Shown: positions 15,308-23,894 of the stretch, in pieces | Numbering within the stretch: the first letter of the stretch is position 1 | Layout: the number at the start of each line of letters is the position of its first letter | Assembly: GCF_021228235.1 (NCBI RefSeq) | Contig: NZ_JAJQRG010000009.1 | Location: 124,001-188,000, forward strand | Reading direction: 5' to 3' | From: Pseudophaeobacter flagellatus | GTDB taxonomy: Bacteria; Pseudomonadota; Alphaproteobacteria; Rhodobacterales; Rhodobacteraceae | Length of the DNA stretch: 64,000 nt | Notes under the pieces: generated by a model | Databases searched by the model: none | Seen by the model: only the letters and a program-made list of their open reading frames with translations | Told to the model about the DNA's origin: nothing | Program-made: the position numbers and the translations under genes

Positions 15308-16837
15308 TTATTTCTTTTTGCCAAACCCAGAGAGACCGCCGGGCAGGCCCATGCCGCCCATGCCGCCAAGACCGGGCAGGCCACCGGGCATTCCCTTGCC
15401 GCCACCCATGGCTTTGGCCGCCGCTTCCAGCGCCTTGGGGTCCATCTGGCTGGGGTCCATGCCCGCCATATCGCCCATGCCGCCACCTTTGCCGAGCATG
15501 CCCTTCATGGCCTGCTTCAGCATCTTGCCTTTGCCCATCTTACCCATCTTTTTCATCATGTCCGACATCTGCCGGTGCATTTTCAAAAGCTTGTTGAGGT
15601 CCGAAACCTGCATGCCAGCGCCGGCGACGATGCGTTTCTTGCGGCTCGCCTGCAGCAGGGCAGGGTTGGCGCGCTCTTTCTTGGTCATCGACTGGATCAT
15701 GGCGATCTGGCGTTTGATGACCTTGTCGTCCATGCCGGCGTCCTGCACCTGCTTGGCCATTTTGCCCATGCCGGGCATCATCGACATCACGCCTTCCATG
15801 CCGCCCATCTGCTGCATCTGTTCCAGCTGCACCTTCAGGTCATTCATATTGAAATGACCCTTCATCATGCGCTTCATCATGCGCTCGGCCTGTTCGGCCT
15901 CGATGGTTTCCTGCGCTTTTTCGACCAGGGCAACAATGTCGCCCATGCCAAGGATCCGACCTGCGACCCGCTCTGGCTCGAAGGTTTCGATGGCGTCCAT
16001 CTTTTCGCCAAGGCCAACAAAGCGGATCGGCTTGCCAGTCACTGCGCGCATCGACAGGGCGGCACCGCCGCGCCCGTCGCCATCCATCCGGGTCAGCACC
16101 ACGCCAGAAATGCCGATCTTGGCGTCAAATTCTTCCGCGACCTCGACCGCGACCTGGCCGGTCAGCCCATCGACCACCAGCAGGGTTTCACGCGGCGAGA
16201 CCACATTGCGGACGTCTTCGACCTCTTGCATCAGGGTTTCGTCGATATGCAACCGGCCAGCGGTATCCAGCATATAGACGTCATAGCCGCCCAGGGCCGC
16301 CTGCTGCTTGGCGCGCTTGGCGATATCCACGGGCTGCTGGCCGGGCACAATGGGTAAGGTGTCGACGCCAATCTGTGCGCCCAGCACTGCCAGCTGATCC
16401 ATCGCCGCGGGGCGATAAACATCAAGCGAGGCCATGAGGACGCGCTTGCCGTCTTTTTCCTTCAGCCGTTTGGCCAGTTTGCCGGTGGTGGTGGTCTTGC
16501 CAGAGCCCTGCAGGCCCACCATCAGGATTGGCGCAGGCGGGCTGTCCACCTTGAGTGTGCCAAGATCTGCATCGCCACGCAGCACATCAATCAGCGCGTC
16601 ATGGACAATTTTCACAACCTGCTGACCCGGTGTTACCGATTTGGTCACCGATTGGCCCGTAGCCTGTTCCTGAACTTTCTTGACGAAATCACGTGCCACC
16701 GGCAGCGAAACATCGGCCTCTAGCAGTGCAACACGCACTTCGCGCAGGGCGGTTTTGACATCTTCTTCAGACAGGGCGCCCTGTTTGGTCAGCCGGTCAA
16801 AGACCCCGGAAAGCCGTTCGGATAGATTTTCAAACAT
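15308..16837 (-). CDS. ffh: Signal recognition particle GTPase Ffh
   Basis: A 509-residue SRP54 homologue that binds 4.5S RNA and signal sequences of nascent membrane proteins and docks with FtsY. Domains in order: N helical bundle (1-90), G domain (about 95-300) with the P-loop GLQGSGKTTTTGK, DTAGRLHID, and TRMDGDGRGGAA, and the methionine-rich M domain (about 325-470). The C-terminus is a long Gly/Met-rich tail (GGKGMPGGLPGLGGMGGMG). It appears to head the long minus-strand run through the acetyltransferases and rpsP. No 4.5S RNA gene was found next to it. Confidence 0.97.
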   Translation of the reverse strand: MFENLSERLSGVFDRLTKQGALSEEDVKTALREVRVALLEADVSLPVARDFVKKVQEQATGQSVTKSVTPGQQVVKIVHDALIDVLRGDADLGTLKVDSPPAPILMVGLQGSGKTTTTGKLAKRLKEKDGKRVLMASLDVYRPAAMDQLAVLGAQIGVDTLPIVPGQQPVDIAKRAKQQAALGGYDVYMLDTAGRLHIDETLMQEVEDVRNVVSPRETLLVVDGLTGQVAVEVAEEFDAKIGISGVVLTRMDGDGRGGAALSMRAVTGKPIRFVGLGEKMDAIETFEPERVAGRILGMGDIVALVEKAQETIEAEQAERMMKRMMKGHFNMNDLKVQLEQMQQMGGMEGVMSMMPGMGKMAKQVQDAGMDDKVIKRQIAMIQSMTKKERANPALLQASRKKRIVAGAGMQVSDLNKLLKMHRQMSDMMKKMGKMGKGKMLKQAMKGMLGKGGGMGDMAGMDPSQMDPKALEAAAKAMGGGKGMPGGLPGLGGMGGMGLPGGLSGFGKKK

Positions 16838-17514
16838 GGCTTACGGCCTCCTTTGCCGACGATAAAACCAGACAGCCCCTATGTAGTGAGCGGGGTGCCC
16901 ATGCGCAATTGCCCCCTGGGCAGCGTGTCAGTGCGAGAGCAATCCAAACAGAATTGCCCCCACGGGCGTAACACGCTGGTGGAGGGCGATCCCCGACATG
17001 TCAGGGACCGGAAGACTCGACTGGCTTCCGGATATTCGCCATGCGTTACGATGATTGATGGGCGGAGTCAACAGGGAGGAGCGGCGCGCGGTCTGGCAGC
17101 CAGGGCTCAGGTGAAAGGGTCAGCAGGGCAGGAATGGGGCAACCTTGCAATCCAGCCCCCCCCGCGGCGTGACAATCCCGCAAAGGCGCCCTTATGGCGC
17201 TTGACAGGCAAGGGGGTGCTTGGCCACCATCAAGGCATAGCCCCGCTGATTCACTCTGCGTGTTTCGCGTGCCGGACCTTACCGGCGCAGGGATCTCAGT
17301 CGCATAGAGATCGCAATGACATGGGCTGTCACGGGTGCAGGATAGCTACAGGCGGGGCAGCGCATGGTCGGACGCGTTTTTTTGCCGTCTGCGGGCGCAG
17401 CCGGGTGTGCCGTTGGCGCATTTGTCGTCGGCCAGTCAGGCAGTCACTGGCCCCTGGACATCTGGGGGCGTGGGCCCGTTTAGGGCAACCCCAGCCGAGG
17501 AAAGGTCCGAAGTC
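16838..17514. other. 677-bp gene-free region rich in inverted repeats
   Basis: This gap between the divergent ffh and EF-G-like genes holds no convincing protein gene. It contains an 8-bp inverted pair CAGCGTGT/ACACGCTG (16921-16928, 16971-16978); two direct copies of AATTGCCCCC (16906-16915 and 16952-16961); an 18-bp palindrome with one mismatch, TCCCCGACATGTCAGGGA (16990-17007); and, directly after it, a 7-bp stem CCGGAAG/CTTCCGG (17008-17014, 17025-17031). Promoters for both flanking genes must lie here. A structured small RNA in 16900-17035 is possible. The plus-strand frame running through the region has no recognisable features. Confidence 0.45.
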
Positions 17515-19551
17515 ATGCGCGTTGTCACCATTCTAGGTCCATCACAATCGGGTAAGTCTACTCTGACGCGGGCATTGGCGGATCTGGAAGGAACCCTGTG
17601 CAAGGTACATGAAACCACAGAGGTGGCCGCCATGGTGTCCTTCACCTTCATGGCAGAAGACTGGGCTGCCATTGATATCTCAGGCGGGGTGGAAAATCTG
17701 AACCAGGCAGGCCCGGCGCTGGCGGCCAGCGATGCTGCGGTGCTCTGTGTGCCGGCCGATCCAGAGGCTGCGGTGCTGTCCGCCCCCTATCTGCGCCGGT
17801 TGGAAGAGGCGGGGATTCCAGTCTTTTTGTTCATCAACCGCATTGATGAGGCCTCGGCCAGGGTGGCTGAAATTGTTGCGGCGCTGCAGACCTATTGCAA
17901 TCACGCCATCATCCTGCGCCAGGTGCCGATCCGCGAGGCGGGGCAGGTGGTTGGCGCGGTGGATCTGATCTCGGAACGGGCTTGGAAATATATCGAAGGT
18001 CAGCCCTCGGCCTTGATTGAATTGCCCAAAGACATGCAGCAACGCGAACAAGAGGCGCGCGGAGAGATGCTGGAAGCGCTGGCCGATTACGACGATCATA
18101 TCCTGACAGAGTTGATCGAGGATCAGCAGGTTCTGGCAGAGGAAGCCTATGATGTCGCCCGCCGGGTTTTACAGCATGGCGATCTCTTTCCCGCCCTGTT
18201 GGGCGCGGCAGAGCATGGGAATGGCGTCTGGCGGTTGATGAAATCCCTGCGCCATGAAGCGCCGCCGGTGGCAGCTACCCGGTCTCGGCTGGCGGACATG
18301 GGGCAGGTGCTGGCTGTTGGCTGCATGGCCGATCAGGTGCGGCATCTGGGCAAAACCGTTGTGCTGCGCATGCTGGACGACGGCCAGGTCGGCAATCCGG
18401 CTGATGATCACAATCGTGATCCGGGTGCTGCGCAGAACGGTGGGCGCACAAACCATCAAGGCGCAGCTCTGGGCGGGCATACCCTGGGCGGGCTGGCCGA
18501 GATCGCGGCAGGGGACGGCGCTGGCGGCCGCCCTGGAAAGGACAAAGAAAAGACCGGGACAAGGGGCAGGGGCTGGGGATCTGCATGGGCAGATTTGCAA
18601 CCCGGAGATTTGGGTCAGGCGGTGAAGTCAGATCATCTCAACCTTGGGTACTGTTATTCCGCCGAGGGCAGCACTGCGCTGCCGGGCTGGGCGCAGCCGC
18701 GCCCCTCGACCTATCGCCGCTTGTTGATTCCTTTGCGGGAACGGGATGAAACCCGCTTATCCACTGCACTGGCCCGGCTGGAAGAGATCGATCCGGCGCT
18801 AAGGGTTGAACAGGATGCGATTTCGGGGCGGGTACTGCTGAATTTGCAGGGGCCACTGCATTTGCGCCGGATTCTGGCAACACTGGAAAGCGAATTCGGC
18901 GTCGAGGCGCTCAGCGAGCTGGTGCCGCCGGCCCTGTGCGAGACGATATCGCGTCGGGTGGAACTCCCCTATCGGCATCGCAAGCAATCCGGCGGCGCAG
19001 GGCAATTTGCCGATGTGCGCATCGAAATCAGCCCCTTGCCGCGTGGTGGCGGTATTTGTTTCAGCGACCGGATCAAGGGCGGTACCGTACCAAAGGCCTA
19101 TATACCCGCTGTCGAGGCCGGCGCGCGAGAGGCCCTGCGCGAGGGGCCCAATGGGCATCCGGTGGTGGATCTTGCGATCTGTTTGACGGATGGCAAGCAT
19201 CACGCGGTGGACAGTTCCGACTTTGCCTTTCGCACGGCTGGCAAAATGGCCACGCGGGCTGCCCTGGTGCAGGCGGGACTGGTGCTGCTGCAACCGATTA
19301 TGAAGGTCACGATTCACGCGCCCTCTGTGTTTACCGGCGGGCTGGTGCCAGTGGTGAATAACCTCAAGGGGCAGCTTTTGGGCTTTGCGCCGGAACAGGG
19401 CGCGGCGGGCTGGGATATATTTGAGGCCTTGCTGCCCCTGACAGCACAGGAGGCATTGAGCCAGAGCTTGGCCCGTGCCACCCGCGGTACCGCCTGGTTT
19501 GAGACCGCCTTTGATCACTATGAAGAGGCCAGGGGGCTTGCGCTGGCATAA
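17515..19551 (+). CDS. EF-G-like protein with degenerate GTPase domain
   Basis: A 678-residue homologue of elongation factor G. The P-loop GPSQSGKST (residues 8-16) is intact. The DxxGH motif reads D54-I-S-G57-G58, so the catalytic His of EF-G is Gly, and NKxD reads N108-R-I-D111. Domain IV and V regions (about 450-670, with GGAGQFADVRIEI and FAFRTAGKMA) are well conserved. Domain II (about 255-385) holds a Gly/Arg/Lys-rich stretch at 290-358 that looks inserted. The start at 17515 has AGGAAAGG upstream. It is likely a specialised ribosome-binding factor or a slow GTPase, not the main translocase. Standing alone, it is not in a str operon. Confidence 0.82.
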   Translation: MRVVTILGPSQSGKSTLTRALADLEGTLCKVHETTEVAAMVSFTFMAEDWAAIDISGGVENLNQAGPALAASDAAVLCVPADPEAAVLSAPYLRRLEEAGIPVFLFINRIDEASARVAEIVAALQTYCNHAIILRQVPIREAGQVVGAVDLISERAWKYIEGQPSALIELPKDMQQREQEARGEMLEALADYDDHILTELIEDQQVLAEEAYDVARRVLQHGDLFPALLGAAEHGNGVWRLMKSLRHEAPPVAATRSRLADMGQVLAVGCMADQVRHLGKTVVLRMLDDGQVGNPADDHNRDPGAAQNGGRTNHQGAALGGHTLGGLAEIAAGDGAGGRPGKDKEKTGTRGRGWGSAWADLQPGDLGQAVKSDHLNLGYCYSAEGSTALPGWAQPRPSTYRRLLIPLRERDETRLSTALARLEEIDPALRVEQDAISGRVLLNLQGPLHLRRILATLESEFGVEALSELVPPALCETISRRVELPYRHRKQSGGAGQFADVRIEISPLPRGGGICFSDRIKGGTVPKAYIPAVEAGAREALREGPNGHPVVDLAICLTDGKHHAVDSSDFAFRTAGKMATRAALVQAGLVLLQPIMKVTIHAPSVFTGGLVPVVNNLKGQLLGFAPEQGAAGWDIFEALLPLTAQEALSQSLARATRGTAWFETAFDHYEEARGLALA

Positions 19552-19684
19552 CGTGTGACGGGGGCTTTGCCTCTGCTATTGGCGGCGGGGCGGGGGGGGG
19601 CATGCGTGCTGATCCCCTCTTGCATCTGTGGTGATTTCCGCGTGATCTGCGCCCGATGCGATGCCGCAAACGGAGGCCCCCTTT

Positions 19685-20239
19685 ATGACCGCAGCGACAG
19701 ACATAGCCGCGACAGGTTCAGACGACACTAGGGTAGCTACCCTGCCGATCAGCTCGGATACGCTCTTGGCGCAGTTGGCAGACTGGGGGCTGCAGTATCG
19801 CCTGTTCAGCCACATTCCCCTGCGCACGGTGGCCGAAGCCAAACAGGTTGAGGCAGAAATGGCGCAGCCCGGCGTCGCCAGCCTTAAGATCAAGAACCTC
19901 TATCTGCGTGATCGCAAGAAGCGCAATTACCTGATTTCGGTAGAGCAGGACCGGGTGGTGGACCTTAAGGCGCTGGGGCAAGAGATCGACGCGCCGGGGT
20001 TCAGCTTTGGTTCTGCGGATCGGTTGCTGCAGATGCTGGGGATCCTGCCCGGCGCGGTCAGCCCCTTGGCGATGATTACTGGGGCGCAGAATGATGTGCG
20101 CTTTTACATGGATACCGCAGCGCAGGCGGCGGATGTGATCCATATGCACCCTTTGGTCAATGACCGCACCGTGGCGATGCCGCGCGCTGATTTTATGGCC
20201 TTCATGCAGCGGCTTGGCTGCACAGTGAATTGGATTTAG
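19685..20239 (+). CDS. YbaK/ProX-type aminoacyl-tRNA editing protein
   Basis: A 184-residue free-standing trans-editing domain of the YbaK/ProRS-INS family (ProX/PrdX type), which deacylates mischarged tRNAs such as Ala-tRNA(Pro). The conserved substrate lysine is in the SLKIKNLYLRDRKKRNYL segment, followed by LGILPGAVSPLAM and the NDVRFYMD strand typical of ProX. The start at 19685 is preferred because GGAGG lies eight bases before it; an ATG 24 bp upstream is possible. It is convergent with azoR, with a strong hairpin between them. The exact tRNA partner is inferred from the family. Confidence 0.85.
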   Translation: MTAATDIAATGSDDTRVATLPISSDTLLAQLADWGLQYRLFSHIPLRTVAEAKQVEAEMAQPGVASLKIKNLYLRDRKKRNYLISVEQDRVVDLKALGQEIDAPGFSFGSADRLLQMLGILPGAVSPLAMITGAQNDVRFYMDTAAQAADVIHMHPLVNDRTVAMPRADFMAFMQRLGCTVNWI

Positions 20240-20274
20240 GCAGACCCTGCGGGCAGGCTGTCCAGTACATGACA

Positions 20275-20309
20275 ACGGGCCGCCATCCTGCGATTGGATG
20301 GCGGCCCGT
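20275..20309. terminator. Bidirectional hairpin between convergent genes
   Basis: A perfect 13-bp stem (ACGGGCCGCCATC/GATGGCGGCCCGT) with a nine-base loop lies between the stops of the editing gene (+) and azoR (-). There is no T tract on either side, so it would act as a transcript-end or stabilising hairpin for both convergent transcripts. Confidence 0.75.
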
Positions 20310-20331
20310 GCTTGGAGGACGTGTCGCGGCC

Positions 20332-20913
20332 TTAGGCGGCGAGAGCAGCAATGGCTGACTTGGCCCGCGCCATCGAGCCGTCGGAATCCTTGACCAGTTG
20401 GTCTGCAGCGACCAGCTCAACCTCGGTGATGCCAATGAAGCCCAGCACATGGCGCAGATATGTGCTGGCAAAGTCGATGTCAGACCCGACCTGCGTCCCG
20501 CCAGAGGCCACTGCGATGATGGCGCGCTTGCCAGTCAGCAACCCCTCTGGGCCTGTTTCGCTGTACTGAAACGTGACGCCGACGCGGGCGACCAGATCAA
20601 TCCAGGCCTTGAGCGTCGAGGGTACCGAGAAATTGTAGATCGGTGTGCCAATGACCACGGTATCGGCCTGTTTCAACTCTTCAATCAGGGTATCTGATTG
20701 CGCCAGCAGCGCCTTTTGCTCTGGCGTGCGCTGATCGGCAGGGGTGAAGTTCGCGTTCACCCAGGCCTCGTCCAGCAGCGGCAGTGGCGTTACCAAATCG
20801 CGGCGGATCACGTGATCAGGCGAGAGCTGCGCGGTGATTTCAGCGCTCAGCGAGCGGGTAACCGAGTTTTCGGAACGGGCAGAGGAATCGATATGCAGAA
20901 CAGTAGAGGTCAT
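20332..20913 (-). CDS. azoR: FMN-dependent NADH-azoreductase / quinone reductase
   Basis: Flavodoxin-fold enzyme of about 193 residues that reduces quinones and azo dyes by two electrons with NADH. Visible features are the N-terminal FMN phosphate loop HIDSSARSENSVTR, the TPIYNFSVPSTLKAWID segment and ASGGTQVGSDIDFA, all typical of AzoR. Two ATG codons, at 20928 and 20913, are possible starts and neither has a good ribosome site. It is divergent from a LysR gene across 168 bp containing an inverted repeat, which suggests that this regulator controls it, possibly in response to quinones. Confidence 0.92.
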   Translation of the reverse strand: MTSTVLHIDSSARSENSVTRSLSAEITAQLSPDHVIRRDLVTPLPLLDEAWVNANFTPADQRTPEQKALLAQSDTLIEELKQADTVVIGTPIYNFSVPSTLKAWIDLVARVGVTFQYSETGPEGLLTGKRAIIAVASGGTQVGSDIDFASTYLRHVLGFIGITEVELVAADQLVKDSDGSMARAKSAIAALAA

Positions 20914-20961
20914 GGCCGGGTTTCCCATTTTGTGTTTCGTCTTCTGAGTAAATGGGGTATA

Positions 20962-21011
20962 GCAAATATGAACGCAACTGCGACATAAGCACTTCTAGTG
21001 TGCGTATTTGC
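20962..21011. promoter_or_regulatory. Inverted repeat in the azoR-lysR promoter region
   Basis: Perfect 7-bp arms GCAAATA (20962-20968) and TATTTGC (21005-21011) lie 36 bp apart between the divergent azoR and lysR starts. The two half-sites may serve as recognition and activation sites of the LysR tetramer. This is suggested by position only. Confidence 0.4.
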
Positions 21012-21081
21012 GCAGATCTTGCCACTGCAAGTGCTTGGCAGGGCTGTGATGGGGTGCAGGTAGAGCAGCGAGGGCATTTGA

Positions 21082-21960
21082 ATGGAAAATTGGGACGAGG
21101 TGCGGACGGCCTATCAAGTGGCACGCATGGGCACGGTCAGCGGCGCGGCAGAGGTTCTCGGCGTCCACCATGCGACGGTGATCCGACATATTGATGCGAT
21201 TGAGGCGCGATTGGGGGTCAAGCTGTTCCAGCGGCATGCGCGTGGTTATACCCCGACGGAATCGGGGCAGGATCTGTTGCGTGTGGCACAGGCTACCGAT
21301 GATCAGTTCAGCCAGCTGGTCGGGCGGCTCAAGGGGCAGGGGGACGAGGTTTCTGGCGAATTGGTGGTGACGTCGCTGTCATCGATGTCGCATCTTTTGG
21401 TTCCGGTGCTGAGCGAGTTTCAGCAGATGCACCCCGGCCTGGTCATTCGCTATCTGACTGGCGAGCGCCTGTTCCGGCTGGAATATGGCGAGGCCCACGT
21501 GGCGCTGCGGGCCGGCAATGCCCCGGATCAGCCCGACAATGTGGTGCAACCTTTCCTGAAGCAACGGGTCGGCCTGTTTGCGGCGCAAAGCTATGTGGAT
21601 CAGCACGGTATGTTGGACGGGATCGAGGACCTGAAGAACCATCAGTTTGTGGGGTCTGACAATGCCGATAGCCGGGCGCCGTTTAGCAAATGGCTGCGCG
21701 AACACACGAGCGAAGAGACCATCACCTTTCGCTGTTCCGATGGGGTGGCGATGAGCGAGGCGGTGATGGCGGGCGCAGGGATCGGCTTTATGTCCCTGTG
21801 GGAGGCCTCGCGCCATCCTGGCTTGGTCAAGATGATGGAGCCACGGGCCGAATGGGCTGGCAGTCTCTGGCTGGTGACCCATGTCGATCTGCATCGCACC
21901 AACAAGGTCCAGAGCTTTTTGAATTTCTTGAAAGAGCGGGCGAAGGAGTGGCAGGCATGA
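21082..21960 (+). CDS. LysR-family transcriptional regulator
   Basis: A 292-residue LysR protein. The winged helix-turn-helix is at residues 1-60 (MGTVSGAAEVLGVHHATVIRHI, then EARLGVKLFQRHARGYTPTESG), followed by a linker helix and a two-lobed effector domain from about residue 92 to 285. Divergent from azoR, and its stop overlaps the start of the EamA transporter gene by 4 bp, so regulator and transporter are translated together. It probably regulates azoR, the transporter or both; the ligand is unknown. Confidence 0.9.
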   Translation: MENWDEVRTAYQVARMGTVSGAAEVLGVHHATVIRHIDAIEARLGVKLFQRHARGYTPTESGQDLLRVAQATDDQFSQLVGRLKGQGDEVSGELVVTSLSSMSHLLVPVLSEFQQMHPGLVIRYLTGERLFRLEYGEAHVALRAGNAPDQPDNVVQPFLKQRVGLFAAQSYVDQHGMLDGIEDLKNHQFVGSDNADSRAPFSKWLREHTSEETITFRCSDGVAMSEAVMAGAGIGFMSLWEASRHPGLVKMMEPRAEWAGSLWLVTHVDLHRTNKVQSFLNFLKERAKEWQA

Positions 21961-22862
21961 CTCCGGCGCAGCGCGCCCATGGCGCGATGCTGCTGTTTTC
22001 GATCCTGGTGGCGGGGTCGTTTTCGCTTGGGGGTCTTATCGCCAACGATATTGCCCCCATGGCGCTGAATGCGGCGCGTTTTGTTATTGCTGCGGTGGTG
22101 ATTGGTGCGGTGGCTGGCCTGACCGGGCAAATCAGGGGCAGCTATTACCAAGCGCCCTGGCGCTATCTGGTGTTGGGGGCGTTCTTTGCCTGCTATTTTG
22201 TGCTGATGTTTTACGGGCTGAAAACGGCAGATCCGGTCAGCGCCTCTGCCGTTTTCACCCTTACCCCGGTGCTCAGCGGTTTCTTTGGTTATCTGCTGCT
22301 GCGACAGGTGACATCCCCGCGCATGGCGCTGGCGCTGTGCATTGGCGCGGCAGGGGCGCTCTGGGTGATTTTTCGCGCCGATCTGGCGGCGCTGCGCGCC
22401 TTTGACATTGGCCGCGGCGAGGCAATCTATTTTGTCGGCTGCGTGGCCCATGCCATCTATACGCCGTTGGTGCGCCGGATGAACCGGGGCGAGTCAGCGA
22501 TTGGTTTTACCTTTGGCACCCTGATTGCGGGCGCGCTACTGCTCTTGGTGGTGGGCTGGGGTGATATCTGGGCCACCGATTGGGCAAATCTGCCGCTGCT
22601 GGTCTGGGTTGGCCTGTTTTATGTGGCGATCTTTGCCAGTGCGGTGACTTTCGTCTTGCTGCAATTTGCCAGCCTGCACCTGCCGGCCGCCAAGGTAATG
22701 GCCTATACCTATTTGACGCCCAGCTGGGTGATTGTCTGGCAGGTGGCGCTGAGCAATCCGGCACCGCGAGGGCTGGTGCTGGTGGGGATCGCACTGACGG
22801 TCGTGGCCCTGGTGCTGCTGCTTGAGGACGCGGCCAAGCCGATGCGCCGAGCTAGGGCCTGA
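21957..22862 (+). CDS. EamA/DMT-superfamily transporter
   Basis: A 301-residue inner-membrane protein with about ten hydrophobic helices in two EamA repeats (about residues 10-140 and 150-290), typical of drug/metabolite exporters. The start at 21957 overlaps the lysR stop (ATGA); a long upstream open frame lies inside lysR and is not used. Co-translation with the LysR regulator suggests export of the compound that the regulator senses. Substrate unknown. Confidence 0.88.
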   Translation: MTPAQRAHGAMLLFSILVAGSFSLGGLIANDIAPMALNAARFVIAAVVIGAVAGLTGQIRGSYYQAPWRYLVLGAFFACYFVLMFYGLKTADPVSASAVFTLTPVLSGFFGYLLLRQVTSPRMALALCIGAAGALWVIFRADLAALRAFDIGRGEAIYFVGCVAHAIYTPLVRRMNRGESAIGFTFGTLIAGALLLLVVGWGDIWATDWANLPLLVWVGLFYVAIFASAVTFVLLQFASLHLPAAKVMAYTYLTPSWVIVWQVALSNPAPRGLVLVGIALTVVALVLLLEDAAKPMRRARA

Positions 22863-22877
22863 AGGGGGCGGTCTCTC

Positions 22878-23234
22878 TCAGGCCTCGGCAGTGATGTCTG
22901 CCGTCTCGGGCTGGTCATCCAGTTCGCTGGCCAGGAAGCGTTCAAAGGCATCCAGGTTGACCGGTTCAAACTGGCCAAATCCCTGCATCCAGACCGAGGC
23001 CGCCCGCAGGGCGTCTGGCTGTAGCTTGCACCATTTCACCCGTCCGCGCTTTTCCTGCGCGATCAGTCCGGCCCGTGTCAGAATGGTCAGATGCTTGGAA
23101 ATTGCGGCCAGGGACATTTCAAACGGTTCTGCCACATCGGTCACGGCCATATCATCCTCTAACAACATGGTGAGGATGCGCCGACGAGTCGGATCGGCCA
23201 GGGCGGCAAAGGCAGTATCAAGTTCGCTGGACAT
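22878..23234 (-). CDS. ArsR-family transcriptional regulator
   Basis: A 118-residue winged-helix protein of the ArsR/SmtB superfamily. The helix-turn-helix reads VAEPFEMSLAAISKHLTILTRAGL, preceded by FAALADPTRRRIL, a hallmark of the subgroup without metal-binding cysteines that is often linked with SRPBCC genes. The single Cys after the wing does not form a metal site. It is convergent with the EamA gene and has its own promoter region, in which a palindrome at 23321-23336 matches the known operator style of this subgroup. Autoregulation is likely. Confidence 0.88.
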   Translation of the reverse strand: MSSELDTAFAALADPTRRRILTMLLEDDMAVTDVAEPFEMSLAAISKHLTILTRAGLIAQEKRGRVKWCKLQPDALRAASVWMQGFGQFEPVNLDAFERFLASELDDQPETADITAEA

Positions 23235-23320
23235 CTGGTGCGACCCTAGACTGCAATTCCCGTGAAGGAAAGACGCGCTGACCCACTAGCAGGTCCGGCG
23301 CTGGCGGTTTGATTTCTAAA

Positions 23321-23336
23321 TCAACCAAATGGTTGA
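23321..23336. promoter_or_regulatory. Putative ArsR operator
   Basis: A 16-bp palindrome TCAACCAAATGGTTGA has perfect 7-bp arms around two central bases, 86 bp upstream of the ArsR-type gene. CAACCA-type palindromes are the usual sites for PTRRRIL-type ArsR repressors, so it is probably an autoregulatory operator. It lies before atpI as well but is almost 200 bp from that start. Confidence 0.6.
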
Positions 23337-23520
23337 ATAAGGAAAAACCTGCAAAACCTGTGCATGGTGAACCCCAGGGAGATTGACTGAAATCGAAGGT
23401 GGCTGGAAAGTCATTTAATTACAGTCGTTTGCGGAAAATTTCGCTGCGGCGCTTGAACAATTGACTCTGCGGCCCCAGCGCCTTAGCACCTCTCATAGAA
23501 ATCGCGTGAGGATGGCGCCC

Positions 23521-23856
23521 GTGACAGATGATGACCAAAAGCAGCGCATGGCGCAGCTGGAGGCAAAGCTGGCTGCGGCGCGTAAGGCCCAAGAGCCCAA
23601 GCCGCGCGCGGATGAACATTATTCGATGGCCAATCAGGCCTGGCGGATGGTGATAGAATTGGTGGTCGGTCTTGGGATCGGCTTTGGCATCGGATTTGGG
23701 TTGGATCACCTTTTTGGGACCCTGCCTATCTTTATGGTGCTGTTCATATTGCTGGGACTTGCCGCTGGCGTGAAGGTGATGCTTCGCACCGCGCAGGAGA
23801 TCCAGGAACAGAAACTGGCCGAACAGGCCGATGAAAATGCAAAGGCTCAGGACTGA
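23521..23856 (+). CDS. atpI: F0F1 ATP synthase subunit I (AtpI)
   Basis: A 111-residue membrane protein with two hydrophobic helices (about residues 43-64 and 69-92), charged ends, and the [17 protein letters not shown] segment of AtpI/AtpZ proteins, which help c-ring assembly or Mg2+ handling. A GTG start at 23521 with GAGGA upstream is preferred; an ATG three codons earlier is also possible. It is the first gene of the F0 operon atpI-B-E-F'-F. Confidence 0.9.
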   Translation: MTDDDQKQRMAQLEAKLAAARKAQEPKPRADEHYSMANQAWRMVIELVVGLGIGFGIGFGLDHLFGTLPIFMVLFILLGLAAGVKVMLRTAQEIQEQKLAEQADENAKAQD

Positions 23857-23894
23857 TCGCGTGATCAACACCTGACGACAGGAGAAGCGGAACG

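Noticed and set aside
15287-16357. A plus-strand open frame of 356 codons, very His-rich, opposite ffh
   Set aside because: The His-rich pattern is the complement of the Met/Gly-rich Ffh C-terminus; ffh is certain on the other strand.
17497-17509. GAGGAAAGGTCCG resembles the 5' conserved region of RNase P RNA
   Set aside because: It is one base off, has no matching downstream conserved region, and serves as the ribosome site of the EF-G-like gene.
19591-19600. A run of about ten G residues between the EF-G-like and ProX-like genes
   Set aside because: A homopolymer in an intergenic gap; it could be a slippage site but no gene or promoter depends on it visibly.
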